The notes: generated from the sequence alone by a model not told the origin. A stretch of DNA of 64,000 nt from Marinobacterium lacunae (GCF_000705555.1 NZ_JMQN01000047.1:1-64000); one strand, 5' to 3'; counted from the first letter of the stretch, positions 35,154-44,161 are shown. Translations and numbers: made by a program.

Positions 35154-35462
35154 ATGTCTGCAGAGCTTATAACAGGGCGCACCCGCGGAGGTGAGCCATG
35201 GACACCCAGTTTTATCACCGGTCTGAATCAACAGACCTGCATCGGCTGCGGCCGCTGCTACAAGGTGTGTCCGCGCGATGTGTTCGAGTTGGTTGATCGG
35301 GGCGAAGCACTCGCTGACGCCGATGATGACTACGACGATTACGATGATGACGACGAAATGAAGGTGATGGCCATTGCCAATGGCGATGACTGTATCGGCT
35401 GTGAGTCCTGTTTCCGCGTCTGTCCCAAACAGTGTCACAGCCATGAGCCGGCGGCGGCCTGA
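35154..35462 (+). CDS. fdxB: nif-specific ferredoxin III with acidic insertion
   Basis: A 102-residue 2[4Fe-4S] ferredoxin. Cluster motifs are CIGCGRCYKVCP (from residue 29) and CIGCESCFRVCP. Between them lies a strongly acidic stretch, residues 55-68, of almost only Asp with Ala, Tyr and Glu, longer than the simple loop of small ferredoxins. This type (FdxB, ferredoxin III) is found after nifX and is thought to supply electrons for cofactor assembly or nitrogenase. It follows the DUF683 gene by 15 bases with AAGGAG upstream. Confidence 0.92.
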   Translation: MSAELITGRTRGGEPWTPSFITGLNQQTCIGCGRCYKVCPRDVFELVDRGEALADADDDYDDYDDDDEMKVMAIANGDDCIGCESCFRVCPKQCHSHEPAAA

Positions 35463-35500
35463 GCGTGCTGTAGTCGCTAACTGATTAGAGGAGCACTCCC

Positions 35501-35824
35501 ATGCCAAAACCTCAGGCCCATGTATTCGTGTGCAGCCAGCAACGTCCCGAAGGACACCCGCGCGGTAGCTGCGGTGCTGTCGGTGCATCGATGGTCGCCC
35601 AGACATTTTCCGAGGAGATCGCCAAGCGGGGGCTGTTTCAGCAGTTCGCTGTCACCGCCACCGGCTGCCTTGGGCCCTGCCATTTGGGGGCCAATGTGCT
35701 GATCTACCCGGGCTCGCACCTGTACAAGGCGGTGAAGCCCGCGGATGTGAATCGTATCATCGAGGAACATCTGCTCGGCGGTAATCCGGTCGCTGAACTG
35801 CTGGCACCTGAATCCGAATGGTAA
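35501..35824 (+). CDS. Thioredoxin-like [2Fe-2S] ferredoxin
   Basis: A 107-residue ferredoxin of the Clostridium pasteurianum/Azotobacter FdIV type. Four cysteines, 11, 24, 56 and 60 (the last two in G-C-L-G-P-C), match the ligand pattern. The thioredoxin-like fold forms dimers. The Azotobacter protein interacts with the MoFe protein and is encoded in its nif cluster. GAGGAG lies before ATG. Its stop overlaps the next possible start. Confidence 0.9.
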   Translation: MPKPQAHVFVCSQQRPEGHPRGSCGAVGASMVAQTFSEEIAKRGLFQQFAVTATGCLGPCHLGANVLIYPGSHLYKAVKPADVNRIIEEHLLGGNPVAELLAPESEW

Positions 35825-36225
35825 GCACAGACCGCCTTACGGATAAGCCGATGGATACAACGACCCGTAACCTTTTCGAGCGTTACCAACCGTTGCTTGA
35901 GGCCGCCTGGATGTTGGGGCGGGAAACGCTGCGCCGATCCGGCATCGACAGCGACATGCTGCCGGAGCGTGCGCAGTTCGGTTTTGAGCCCCGACAGGAT
36001 CCTTTCACCGGGGAGCCGACCTTAAACGGACGCTGGGCGCCGGCAGACGGCCAGCGTCGGGCGCAGCTGGTCATCAACGCCGATGGCTCCTTGATGCTCG
36101 AGTGCGATCTGATCTGCCCGCATCCCGGTTTTGAAGGGCGATGGGCAGAGCAGATCAGTATCTGGGGCCGCTCGGCCAGTGCGCTGAAGGCTGAGGTGAG
36201 TCTACTCGAACAACTGGGGGATTAG
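35818..36225 (+). CDS. Unknown nif-cluster protein A
   Basis: A 135-residue protein that I do not recognise. It contains W-M-L-G-R-E-T-L-R-R-S-G-I, F-G-F-E-P-R-Q-D-P-F-T-G-E and a C-terminal W-G-R-S-A-S-A-L-K-A-E-V-S-L-L-E-Q-L. It is soluble with no cysteine cluster. ATG 35818 overlaps the ferredoxin stop, suggesting coupling, but has no clear ribosome site; ATG 35851 gives a 124-residue form. Uncharacterised genes also lie between nifX and iscA in Azotobacter-type clusters. Confidence 0.7.
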   Translation: MVSTDRLTDKPMDTTTRNLFERYQPLLEAAWMLGRETLRRSGIDSDMLPERAQFGFEPRQDPFTGEPTLNGRWAPADGQRRAQLVINADGSLMLECDLICPHPGFEGRWAEQISIWGRSASALKAEVSLLEQLGD

Positions 36226-36297
36226 GTTTCATGCAGTCGTCCCCTGGCGCGTCACCCGTTATTGGTTTTAAGGCTCTCATGGGAGGGGCTTTATAGT

Positions 36298-36705
36298 ATG
36301 CGTGTGATCGTTGCGCACCTGCATGCCCTGAGTGCCCGCCTGCATTTCTGGATGGTTGATTACGACGGTCGCCCCTCGGTCTGTCTGCCTCGCCCCCTGT
36401 CCGATCTCTCTACACTTCATCACGACCACAAACCCACCCGGCCGATACCCCATCCTGCGCAGATGATCAGGCCTGTCGCTGCCCAACTAGGGCTGGCGCC
36501 CGAGCAACTCAGTGTCGCAAGCTCACAGCTCGGTTGGGTTGAACAACCCGGTGAATGGGTGCCCGTAGCGCTGTTGCGCATCAACGGAGACACGCTGCCC
36601 GATATGGCCGGTGGGCGCTTTATTACGCTGATGGAGCTGCTGCAGGTGCCGGTGACCGAGCGCCTGTTGCTGCGCAGTGCCTATGAAGCGCTGCTGGGTG
36701 ACTGA
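36298..36705 (+). CDS. Unknown nif-cluster protein B
   Basis: A 135-residue protein of unknown function. It has H-L-H-A-L-S-A-R-L-H-F-W-M-V-D-Y-D-G-R-P near the N-terminus, a His-rich L-S-T-L-H-H-D-H-K-P-T-R-P-I-P stretch that could bind metal, and V-P-V-A-L-L-R-I-N-G-D later. ATG 36298 has GGGAGGGG nine bases upstream. It is the last gene before the iscA promoter and likely part of the nifE transcript. Confidence 0.75.
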   Translation: MRVIVAHLHALSARLHFWMVDYDGRPSVCLPRPLSDLSTLHHDHKPTRPIPHPAQMIRPVAAQLGLAPEQLSVASSQLGWVEQPGEWVPVALLRINGDTLPDMAGGRFITLMELLQVPVTERLLLRSAYEALLGD

Positions 36706-36722
36706 AACCGCCTTTAACCTGA

Positions 36723-36738
36723 TGTAGCAAAGGCTACA
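36723..36738 (+). promoter_or_regulatory. NifA upstream activator site for iscA-nifUS
   Basis: TGTAGCAAAGGCTACA fits TGT-N10-ACA and is nearly a full palindrome. It lies 106 bp before the sigma-54 box, a typical distance; the AT-rich stretch between them could bind IHF. Confidence 0.8.
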
Positions 36739-36843
36739 CAGCCCGCCAAAGTTGTTTTCCGGATACCGACAAAAATACGCTTATAAAAACTAATGGTATT
36801 TTTATATCAATGATATTAAAGGGAAAAAATATCATTCCTCAGA

Positions 36844-36859
36844 TGGCACCTCGCTTGCA
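36844..36859 (+). promoter_or_regulatory. Sigma-54 promoter of iscA-nifUS
   Basis: TGGCACCTCGCTTGCA is a perfect match to TGGCAC-N5-TTGCA, 41 bases before the iscA start. Confidence 0.92.
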
Positions 36860-36899
36860 CCGGCAACAGCAAGCAACTCGATCCCGCGAGGAGGGCGCC

Positions 36900-37223
36900 A
36901 TGATACAGCTCACAGAAAATGCAATCGGTGCAGTCAGCCGATTTATCGAAAATGCCGGCAAGCCCGTTCTGGGTTTGCGTATCCGTGTCGATGGCGGCGG
37001 CTGTTCCGGCTTCAAGTACGGCATGAAGCTGGAAGAGAGTGCGGCCGATGACGATCAGGTTTTTGACATTGGCGGCCTCAAGATTCTGGTCGACCCCGCC
37101 AGCGAGCCCCTTCTGGATAATGTCACCGTCGATTTTCTCGATGGCCTGGAGGGCAGCGGCTTCAAGTTCGAGAACCCTAACGCCACGCAAAGCTGCGGTT
37201 GTGGCAAATCGTTCGCGTGTTAA
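36900..37223 (+). CDS. iscA: nif-specific IscA/HesB Fe-S carrier
   Basis: A 107-residue A-type Fe-S carrier. Three conserved cysteines are in G-G-G-C-S-G-F and S-C-G-C-G-K-S-F. It carries iron or Fe-S clusters from NifU/NifS to nitrogenase proteins. The order iscA-nifU-nifS is that of the Azotobacter nif cluster. ATG 36900 follows GAGGAGGG; the frame extends upstream through the sigma-54 promoter, which rules out the longer form. Confidence 0.95.
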   Translation: MIQLTENAIGAVSRFIENAGKPVLGLRIRVDGGGCSGFKYGMKLEESAADDDQVFDIGGLKILVDPASEPLLDNVTVDFLDGLEGSGFKFENPNATQSCGCGKSFAC

Positions 37224-37261
37224 ACGCCAGACCGACAGAAATCGACTGAGGAGTTGAAGCG

Positions 37262-38164
37262 ATGTGGGACTATTCCGAAAAAGTTAAAGAACATTTCTAT
37301 AACCCGAAAAATGCCGGTGCAGTCGAAGGGGCAAACGGGGTTGGCGACGTGGGTTCTATCAGCTGTGGCGACGCACTGCGCCTGACGCTGAAGGTGAATC
37401 CGGACACCGAAGTGATCGAAGACGCCGGTTTTCAGACCTTCGGTTGTGGGTCGGCCATTGCCTCATCGTCGGCGCTGACCGAGATCATCAAGGGGATGAC
37501 GCTGGATCAGGCGCTTGAGGTCAGTAACCAGGATATCGCCGATTTCCTCGACGGACTGCCGCCGGAGAAGATGCATTGCTCGGTGATGGGGCGCGAGGCG
37601 CTGCAGGCGGCGGTTGCCAACTACCGCGGTGAAGTCTGGGAAGACGATCATGAAGAGGGCGCGCTTGTCTGTAAGTGCTTTGCCATCGATGAGGTGATGA
37701 TCGAAGACACTATTCGCGCCAATAACCTGCACACCGTGGAGGAGGTCACCAACTACACCAAGGCCGGTGGTGGCTGCTCGTCCTGTCATGAAGGGATCGA
37801 GAATATCCTTACCCGCGTGCTGGCCGAGAAGGGTGAAACCTTCCTTGCCGGTGGCGCGGCCGTTGTTGCCAAGCCTGCGGCCAAAGCGCCCGAGGCGCCC
37901 AAAATGGGTACGCTGGCGCGTATTCGCAAGATTGAAACGGTGCTCGACTCGATCCGCCCCGCACTTCAGGCCGACAACGGCGACGTGGAGCTGATCGATG
38001 TGGATGGCAACACCATCTACGTCAACCTGACTGGGGCCTGCACCGGCTGCCAGATGGCGGCGATGACGCTGGGCGGCATACAGCAACGCCTGATCGAGGA
38101 GCTGGGCGAGTTTGTGAAAGTGATCCCGGCTCCGAAAGACGCTTTGGTAAGCATGGGGGCCTGA
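37262..38164 (+). CDS. nifU: Fe-S cluster scaffold NifU
   Basis: A 300-residue three-domain scaffold: an IscU-like N-terminal domain (S-C-G-D-A-L-R and [10 protein letters not shown], then M-H-C-S-V-M), a central BFD-type [2Fe-2S] domain (L-V-C-K-C-F and G-G-C-S-S-C), and a C-terminal Nfu domain with C-T-G-C. A linker rich in Ala, Pro and Lys near 200-215 joins the last two. It assembles clusters with sulfur from NifS. SD GAGGAG lies before ATG and nifS follows after two bases. Confidence 0.98.
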   Translation: MWDYSEKVKEHFYNPKNAGAVEGANGVGDVGSISCGDALRLTLKVNPDTEVIEDAGFQTFGCGSAIASSSALTEIIKGMTLDQALEVSNQDIADFLDGLPPEKMHCSVMGREALQAAVANYRGEVWEDDHEEGALVCKCFAIDEVMIEDTIRANNLHTVEEVTNYTKAGGGCSSCHEGIENILTRVLAEKGETFLAGGAAVVAKPAAKAPEAPKMGTLARIRKIETVLDSIRPALQADNGDVELIDVDGNTIYVNLTGACTGCQMAAMTLGGIQQRLIEELGEFVKVIPAPKDALVSMGA

Positions 38165-38166
38165 TC

Positions 38167-39375
38167 ATGAGCGATATCTATCTGGACAACAACGCGACCA
38201 CCATGGTCGCACCGGAAGTGTTCGAAGAGATGAAGCCCTATTTTTGCGAGCAGTTCGGCAACCCGTCATCGCTGCACAATTTCGGCAACAAGGTCGGTTT
38301 TGCGTTGAAGAAGGCGCGCAAACAGATTCAGGATCTGCTCGGTGCCGAGCATGATTCCGAGATCATCTTCACCTCCTGTGGCACCGAATCCGATTCGACT
38401 GCGATTCTCTCGGCACTCAAGGCGCAGCCCGAGCGCAAGGAGATCATCACCACAGTGGTTGAGCACCCGGCGGTGCTGACTTTGTGCGAGTATCTCGAGA
38501 CCGAAGGTTATACGGTGCACAAGCTGGAGGTAGACGCCAAGGGGCGCCTTGATCTGGACAAATACCAGTCGCTGCTCAGTGACAAGGTCGCCATAGTCAG
38601 TGTCATGTGGGCCAACAACGAGAGTGGCACTCTGTTCCCGGTCGAGACCATGGCGCAAATGGCTGCCGAGGCCGGTGTTCTGTTTCACACCGATGCGGTA
38701 CAGGCCGTGGGAAAGATTCCGCTCAACCTGAAAGAGAGCGCGATCAGCATGTTGTCACTGTCAGGACACAAGCTGCATGCACCCAAGGGAATCGGTGTCC
38801 TTTACCTGCGCCGTGGTGTGCGTTACCGCCCGCTGCTGCGCGGCGGTCATCAGGAGCGTGGCCGCAGGGCCGGAACCGAGAACGCACCGGCTATCGTGGG
38901 GCTGGGCAAGGCTTGCGAGATGGCCGCAGAGCATATGGCGTTTGAGAATACCCAGGTCAAGGCGATGCGCGACCGGCTCGAAGAGGGGATTCTAGCCGCT
39001 GTACCGAACTGCTTCGTAACCGGCGATCCGGACAACCGCCTGCCCAATACCGCGAGCATCGCGTTCGAATATATCGAGGGTGAGGCGATTCTGTTGTTAC
39101 TGAACAAGGTGGGCATCGCGGCCTCATCGGGTTCTGCCTGTACATCCGGCTCGCTGGAACCCTCTCATGTCATGCGTGCCATGGGCATCCCCTACACCGC
39201 AGCACACGGTACCGTGCGTTTCTCCTTCTCGCGTTACAACACCATGGAGGAGGTCGAGCGGGTGATCAAAGAGGTGCCCGATATCGTGGCCCGCTTGCGC
39301 AAACTTTCGCCTTACTGGGGCGAAAACGGCCCGGTGGAGAATCCGGAAGCGGCGTTTGCACCGGTCTACGCCTGA
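38167..39375 (+). CDS. nifS: Cysteine desulfurase NifS
   Basis: A 402-residue PLP enzyme that takes sulfur from cysteine for NifU. N-terminal Y-L-D-N-N-A-T-T, the PLP-lysine region L-S-G-H-K-L-H-A-P-K-G, and the active cysteine in S-S-G-S-A-C-T-S-G are all intact. The short active-site loop is that of the NifS/IscS group I enzymes. It ends the operon, with a strong terminator 23 bases after the stop. Confidence 0.98.
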   Translation: MSDIYLDNNATTMVAPEVFEEMKPYFCEQFGNPSSLHNFGNKVGFALKKARKQIQDLLGAEHDSEIIFTSCGTESDSTAILSALKAQPERKEIITTVVEHPAVLTLCEYLETEGYTVHKLEVDAKGRLDLDKYQSLLSDKVAIVSVMWANNESGTLFPVETMAQMAAEAGVLFHTDAVQAVGKIPLNLKESAISMLSLSGHKLHAPKGIGVLYLRRGVRYRPLLRGGHQERGRRAGTENAPAIVGLGKACEMAAEHMAFENTQVKAMRDRLEEGILAAVPNCFVTGDPDNRLPNTASIAFEYIEGEAILLLLNKVGIAASSGSACTSGSLEPSHVMRAMGIPYTAAHGTVRFSFSRYNTMEEVERVIKEVPDIVARLRKLSPYWGENGPVENPEAAFAPVYA

Positions 39376-39397
39376 GCACACGGTGCGCGCAGATGAC

Positions 39398-39421
39398 AAG
39401 GAGGCCGAAGGCCTCCTTTTT
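39398..39421 (+). terminator. Rho-independent terminator of iscA-nifUS
   Basis: AAGGAGGCC (39398-39406) pairs with GGCCTCCTT (39410-39418) around a GAA loop, followed by TTT. It closes the continuous nif block. Confidence 0.85.
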
Positions 39422-39773
39422 GCCGTTCATGTGCTAAGAATTGGGCGATCAGTGCGGCCCAACATGACGTCTATTCCAGTAAAACCTTCTGGAGGTGAAA
39501 ATTTGTAACCGGGGAGAGCGTTTCAACACGAACGCTCTGTCTACACTTTTCAGTAACAGCTCGTGAATGCTGTGCAGATACGTGTGAGTTTCCACGCCCC
39601 TGTCGTCTGCGCTGTTGCCTTGTAGACGGTATGCAGGGACAGGACGTTTGGTTTTCTGCTCTGAATTTATTCAGCCCACCAAGCCAATCAGCCCACACAA
39701 CCTCGACCGTGTATTGCTCGGAAGGGGGAACGGTTTTTTCCACGAAAAGAATTAGAAGGTGGAGGAACGTGCC
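39422..39773. other. Spacer before the FAD oxidase, no gene seen
   Basis: About 350 bases between the nifS terminator and the FAD oxidase. A 90-codon frame on the reverse strand (39471-39743) has no ribosome site and an Arg/Gln-rich, unprotein-like composition, so I do not call it. A GGAGG site near 39761 belongs to the next gene. No sigma-54 box or NifA site was found here. Confidence 0.5.
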
Positions 39774-41192
39774 ATGGCTGAATTAACGGTCCGCTCTTTG
39801 GGCGGTCAAACCTCTGTTCTCAATGATGACGCGCTTGCCGATCTTGCCTCCGGATTGCGGGGGACTCTCATTACGCCGGCTGATGCCGACTATGAAGCGT
39901 CACGCCTGATCTGGAATGCGATGATCGACCGCAAACCGGCATTGATTGTCCGATGCACGGGCGCGGCCGATGTAATCCATACCGTAAAATTTGCGCGCCG
40001 CCACGACCTGCTGGTGTCGGTGCGCGGTGCCGGTCACAACATTGCAGGTAAATCCCTCGCCGACGAGGCGTTACTGATCGATCTGAGTGGCATGACTGCG
40101 GTACGGGTCGATCCTTTGGCGCGCATCGCCGTTGTGGGGCCCGGTGCCACGCTGGGGGATCTCGACCACGAAACTCAGGCGTTTGGGCTTGCTTGTCCTG
40201 TCGGCATTAATTCGACCACCGGTGTTGCCGGGTTGACGCTCGGTGGCGGGTTTGGCTGGATCAGCCGCAAGTTCGGGCTCACCATCGATAATCTGGTAGC
40301 GGCCGATATGGTAAGCGCCGACGGTGAACTGCTGCGCTGTGACCGGGAACACAACGCCGATCTCTATTGGGCGATTCGTGGCGGTGGCGGTAACTTCGGC
40401 ATCGTCACCTCGTTTGAATTCAAGCTCCATCGGGTGGGGCCTGAAGTGGTCGCCGGTCCCGCCGTGTTTCCGTTCGAACAGGCCGGTGATGTACTGAGAG
40501 CCTACCGGGATTTCTGTACCGGCGCGCCGGATGAGTTGACCGTTTGGGGTGTCATCCGCGATGCGCCGCCGCTGCCGTTTTTACCCGCGTCGGTTCACGG
40601 CACGCGGGTTCTGATTATAGTCGGGCTTTATAACGGTGACAGGGCGGAAGGGGAAAAGGCGCTGGCCGAACTGCGTAATCTGGGTAACGAGATTGCAGAC
40701 GGTTTCGGGCCCTGTCCTTTTGCGGCCTTTCAGCAGGCATTTGATCCATTGCTGACGCCGGGGGCGCGAAACTATTGGAAATCCCACAACTTCACTTCGC
40801 TCAGCGATGAGCTTATCGATACGCTGGTGGATTACGGCGCACGTCTGCCCAGTGCCCAGTCCGAGATTTTCGTCGCACAACTTGGCGGGGCGATCAACCG
40901 GATAGACCCGGCTGCGACCGCCTACCCGCATCGCGATGCGGAATTCGTCATGAATGTCCACACCCGCTGGGAGGACCCGGCTCATGACAAGGCCTGCATC
41001 GACTGGGCGCGGGACTTCTACGAAGCCACCCGTCCCATGGCCACAGGGGGCGTATACGTTAATTTCATCAGTGAGGGCGAGGATCGCATCGACGGCGCCT
41101 ATGGCGCTAATTACGACCGCTTGGCAGAGGTGAAAGCGGCATATGATCCGGATAACTTCTTCCGCGAGAACCAGAATATCCGGCCAAACTGA
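39774..41192 (+). CDS. FAD-binding oxidoreductase with berberine-bridge-like C-terminus
   Basis: A 472-residue PCMH-type flavoprotein. The FAD domain has V-R-G-A-G-H-N-I-A-G-K-S, whose histidine is the usual covalent FAD site, then G-L-T-L-G-G-G-F-G-W-I-S-R-K-F-G. The C-terminal Y-G-A-N-Y-D-R-L-A-E-V-K-A-A-Y-D-P-D-N-F-F is the BBE motif. The second covalent site cysteine seen in bicovalent oxidases is absent. It probably oxidises a sugar or alcohol-like substrate, unknown. No signal peptide is visible. It is a single-gene unit with terminators on both sides. Confidence 0.88.
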   Translation: MAELTVRSLGGQTSVLNDDALADLASGLRGTLITPADADYEASRLIWNAMIDRKPALIVRCTGAADVIHTVKFARRHDLLVSVRGAGHNIAGKSLADEALLIDLSGMTAVRVDPLARIAVVGPGATLGDLDHETQAFGLACPVGINSTTGVAGLTLGGGFGWISRKFGLTIDNLVAADMVSADGELLRCDREHNADLYWAIRGGGGNFGIVTSFEFKLHRVGPEVVAGPAVFPFEQAGDVLRAYRDFCTGAPDELTVWGVIRDAPPLPFLPASVHGTRVLIIVGLYNGDRAEGEKALAELRNLGNEIADGFGPCPFAAFQQAFDPLLTPGARNYWKSHNFTSLSDELIDTLVDYGARLPSAQSEIFVAQLGGAINRIDPAATAYPHRDAEFVMNVHTRWEDPAHDKACIDWARDFYEATRPMATGGVYVNFISEGEDRIDGAYGANYDRLAEVKAAYDPDNFFRENQNIRPN

Positions 41193-41211
41193 GCGTTTTA
41201 ACAGGAGAAGG

Positions 41212-41235
41212 AAAGGGGCCTTAATGGGCCCCTTT
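41212..41235. terminator. Bidirectional terminator between convergent genes
   Basis: AAAGGGGCC (41212-41220) and GGCCCCTTT (41227-41235) form a 9-bp stem with a six-base loop and AT ends on both sides. It separates the FAD oxidase from the convergent DUF2796 gene. Confidence 0.75.
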
Positions 41236-41264
41236 GTGGAATAACGTTTCGATAGAAACCGTAA

Positions 41265-41825
41265 TCAGGGCATCTGAAGTGTGCTGTTTCCGGGTGTCAG
41301 TTCCAGACGTGTCTGATCGAAACCGGCGACTTTCACGTTCACCTTCTCAAGGCTTGGGAAGTGCTCGAACAGTTTCACCTCGGCACGGTTGAACTGCTGC
41401 GGGTTGGCGCAGAGGAAAGAGTAGGTGAAATTGAGATCCATGTGTTCGGACGTTACTGAAGGCGCGTTGCCATCCATAATCTCGGGGGCAACGCCGCGAC
41501 CGGAAATGACGTGATGTTTGCCCAGGTGCACCTGACTCAGCGCGCAGCCGGCCGCTTCCGGCAGCGTGATCCAGTATGCAGGGCTGCGCATGTTGCTATC
41601 GAGTTGCCGCTCGCGGGTGTTCTCTTCAGCCGTCATGGCTTGATGTTCAAACCCCACCATATCGACGGCGGGCGCACGCAGGTAGATCACCAACTCCTGA
41701 TTCCTGAACGCCAGCTGTAATGTCGCATTGCCGTGGGTATGGCTATTGATGTCGCCATCGGCGAACGCCGATGTGGCGGTCAGCATGGCAGCCAGAGAAA
41801 GCGCGATGGGGTTCGGAGAGGGCAT
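41265..41825 (-). CDS. DUF2796/ZrgA-like periplasmic protein
   Basis: A 186-residue exported protein. A signal peptide is evident (hydrophobic L-S-L-A-A-M-L-T-A-T-S-A-F-A, cleavage near residue 22). The mature start N-S-H-T-H-G-N-A-T-L-Q and the A-P-A-V-D-M-V-G-F-E-H block match the DUF2796 family, which includes the Vibrio zinc-uptake protein ZrgA. The long His/Asp-rich loop of zinc-binding ZrgA is missing here, so zinc handling is uncertain. It is convergent with the FAD oxidase. Confidence 0.8.
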   Translation of the reverse strand: MPSPNPIALSLAAMLTATSAFADGDINSHTHGNATLQLAFRNQELVIYLRAPAVDMVGFEHQAMTAEENTRERQLDSNMRSPAYWITLPEAAGCALSQVHLGKHHVISGRGVAPEIMDGNAPSVTSEHMDLNFTYSFLCANPQQFNRAEVKLFEHFPSLEKVNVKVAGFDQTRLELTPGNSTLQMP

Positions 41826-42024
41826 TCTGGACTCCTTGTCTGTGTTGGGTCGGTTGAACGTGCGCCTGAGTTTGTACCCTTTATAGCATCAACTGCCCTT
41901 GTTTACCCGTTGCGATACCCGCACCGAATTGGGAGGATGGGAGGTACATACAGCTGGCCGCACACAGATATACGTATGCGGACAACCCGCCTAACGGGAT
42001 ATCTAACATCAAGGGATACAGACA

Positions 42025-42633
42025 ATGGGTAAAACGGTAAACGGGCCGGACGGTGAGCCGCGCTGTAGCTGGTGCGGTGAAGTGGAGGCGTTCTTCCCCT
42101 ATCACGACAGGGAGTGGGGCTTTCCCGTGGACGATGATCAGCGTCTGTTCGAGAAGCTGTGTCTGGAGAGTTTCCAGTCTGGATTGAGCTGGCGCACGAT
42201 TCTGGCCAAGCGGGAGAATTTCCGCAATGCGTTTCATCAGTTCGACTTCCGCAAGGTCGCGCTATTCGATGACAGCGATATCGAACGCCTGCTGCAGGAT
42301 GCCGGTATTGTCCGTCATCGGGGCAAGATTGAGGCGGTGATCAACAACGCGCGACGGGCGATCGAACTGGTCGAGCGCGAAGGTTCCATCGCGGCATTTG
42401 TCTGGCGATACGAGCCGGATCCCACCCAGCTCGGCACGCCGCAAACGCAGTCAACCTCGCCAGAGTCGATTGCCTTGTCGAAAGAGCTTAAAAAACGTGG
42501 CTGGAAGTTTGTCGGCCCGACGACGGTGTACGCTTTCATGCAGGCGATGGGGCTGGTCAATGATCATGTCGAAGGCTGTGTGACCCGCGCACAGGTGGCA
42601 AAGGCGCGGGATGGGTTCGAGCGGCCTGCCTAG
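42025..42633 (+). CDS. tag: DNA-3-methyladenine glycosylase I
   Basis: A 202-residue base-excision enzyme that removes 3-methyladenine. It begins R-C-S-W-C-G and has P-Y-H-D-R-E-W-G-F-P, the active-site region S-F-Q-S-G-L-S-W-R-T-I-L, and C-terminal V-N-D-H-V-E-G-C, giving the Cys/His/His/Cys zinc site of Tag. A single gene with no obvious operon partner. ATG 42025 has AGGGAT upstream. Confidence 0.95.
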   Translation: MGKTVNGPDGEPRCSWCGEVEAFFPYHDREWGFPVDDDQRLFEKLCLESFQSGLSWRTILAKRENFRNAFHQFDFRKVALFDDSDIERLLQDAGIVRHRGKIEAVINNARRAIELVEREGSIAAFVWRYEPDPTQLGTPQTQSTSPESIALSKELKKRGWKFVGPTTVYAFMQAMGLVNDHVEGCVTRAQVAKARDGFERPA

Positions 42634-42648
42634 CATAGCGGCATGTTT

Positions 42649-43260
42649 TCAAGGCGTGCCCGAATAAAGGGCGACCCACACCGAAAGCGCCAGCAATATC
42701 GCCAGCAGGCGATTGAGTCCTGCACGCTGTTTTTCGGATCTCAACACCCGGTTGCTGCCGCTGCCGATCCAAGCCCAGGCAGCAATGCAGGGGGTTGTTA
42801 CCAGAAAGAAGATCAGTGCCAGCGCGAGATTATGCAGTAGAGCTGCGCCGCTTACCGGGGCAAATAGGCTGCTGACGGTCATCGCCATGAGCCACGTCTT
42901 GGGGTTGACGAACTGCATCAGCATGCCGTGCTGCCAGAGGACCGGTCGGGCTGCCATCGTAACGCCATCGGGGGCATCAACCGGCGCGTGATAGAGTTTA
43001 AATGCCATCCAGGTAAGCCAGAGCGTCCCGATTATAGCGAGCGTCAGGCGAATCTCGGGGTAGTCGAAAAGCAATCGGGCTAACCCCGTCGCCGTCAGGA
43101 ACAGTATTAAGGCCGCGCCAAACGACGCGCCGATCACAAACGGCAGCGTGGCTGTGAAACCCTGTCGACTGCCGCTACTCAGTGCAAGTACATTGGTCGG
43201 CCCCGGTGTGATCGATGCAATGAAGGCGAATACCGAAAAGCTCAGATACAGGCTGCTCAT
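42649..43260 (-). CDS. LysE/RhtB-family exporter
   Basis: A 203-residue membrane protein with about six hydrophobic segments. The N-terminal S-I-T-P-G-P-T-N-V-L-A-L-S-S-G is the family signature. Such proteins export amino acids or their derivatives through the inner membrane. It lies just upstream of an AraC-type gene on the same strand (49 bases), which may control it. The substrate cannot be told. Confidence 0.9.
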   Translation of the reverse strand: MSSLYLSFSVFAFIASITPGPTNVLALSSGSRQGFTATLPFVIGASFGAALILFLTATGLARLLFDYPEIRLTLAIIGTLWLTWMAFKLYHAPVDAPDGVTMAARPVLWQHGMLMQFVNPKTWLMAMTVSSLFAPVSGAALLHNLALALIFFLVTTPCIAAWAWIGSGSNRVLRSEKQRAGLNRLLAILLALSVWVALYSGTP

Positions 43261-43309
43261 GGGGACTCCAGTTAAAGGTGGTCCCTGAATTTTGCGCCTG
43301 GGTATCGGT

Positions 43310-44161
43310 TTAATCTGGAAGCTTTGTGCAGTGGTTGCGATAGTCGGCCGGTGTCAGGTAGTAGGCGCGCTTGAACCATCGACCGAGGTGGCTTTGGTCG
43401 GAAAAGCACAGTTCGGCGGCAACCTCTGCTGGTGGCACCCCCAATCCCAGTAACTGACGGGCACGCACGAGTCTGAGCTGAATCAGATAGGCGTGGGGCG
43501 AGAGTCCATAAGCGGCCTTGAAGGCCCGATTCAATCGAAAGCGGTCTGTGCCCAACGTCTGTGCCATGTCGCTTAACCCCACATCGTTGTATAGGTGGGC
43601 GTGCAGGAAATCACGCCCGGCGCTGGCAAGGTCAGGTCGACTGCCAGTGGCACTCGCTATACGGCGCCAACTGATATGATCGGTTAAGCGCTCAAGCATC
43701 TGATCGAGACAGGCTTCACGCACAATGCGAGGCTCCCGTTCGCTAAGCGCCAGAAAGGCCCCTGAAATGCTGCCTGCCAGCCGGTGATCGGCGGCGAGGG
43801 TTTTTTCGATATGCAGTTCATAACGATCTGGCAGCTCTTCGAAAATTCCGCGCAACTGCTGGTGAAGCCAATCGGGGGGCAGGTACAGGGCGCGGTAAGT
43901 GAACCCTTCACCCTGTGGTGACTCTCCATCATGGATCTCGCCCGGTTCGATCAAAAAGCTGTTGCCCGGGGTGCTGCGTTGCACCTGTCGCCGACAATGA
44001 AATTGCTGTAGCCCCTGTTCGGTAAAGCCAATGAGGTAGCTGTCGTGCCAGTGGGGATCATAGGCATGTTCATGGCCACCGAACCGTACACGCACGAGTT
44101 CGATGCCGGTTGGCGCATCGTGTTTAAACCTGATCCAGTTGTCCTGATTAGAGTTGCTCAT
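43310..44161 (-). CDS. AraC-family transcriptional regulator
   Basis: A 283-residue regulator with an N-terminal cupin-like sensing domain (H-A-Y-D-P-H-W-H-D-S-Y-L-I-G) and a C-terminal double helix-turn-helix (V-G-L-S-D-M-A-Q-T-L-G and A-A-E-L-C-F-S-D-Q-S-H-L-G-R-W-F-K-R). Regulators of this build often sit next to LysE exporters. It reads into the LysE gene, so both may be one transcript. Confidence 0.9.
   Translation of the reverse strand: MSNSNQDNWIRFKHDAPTGIELVRVRFGGHEHAYDPHWHDSYLIGFTEQGLQQFHCRRQVQRSTPGNSFLIEPGEIHDGESPQGEGFTYRALYLPPDWLHQQLRGIFEELPDRYELHIEKTLAADHRLAGSISGAFLALSEREPRIVREACLDQMLERLTDHISWRRIASATGSRPDLASAGRDFLHAHLYNDVGLSDMAQTLGTDRFRLNRAFKAAYGLSPHAYLIQLRLVRARQLLGLGVPPAEVAAELCFSDQSHLGRWFKRAYYLTPADYRNHCTKLPD

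Noticed and set aside
39471-39743. 90-codon reverse frame after nifS
   Set aside because: No ribosome site, Arg/Gln-rich irregular composition and no domain; treated as spacer.
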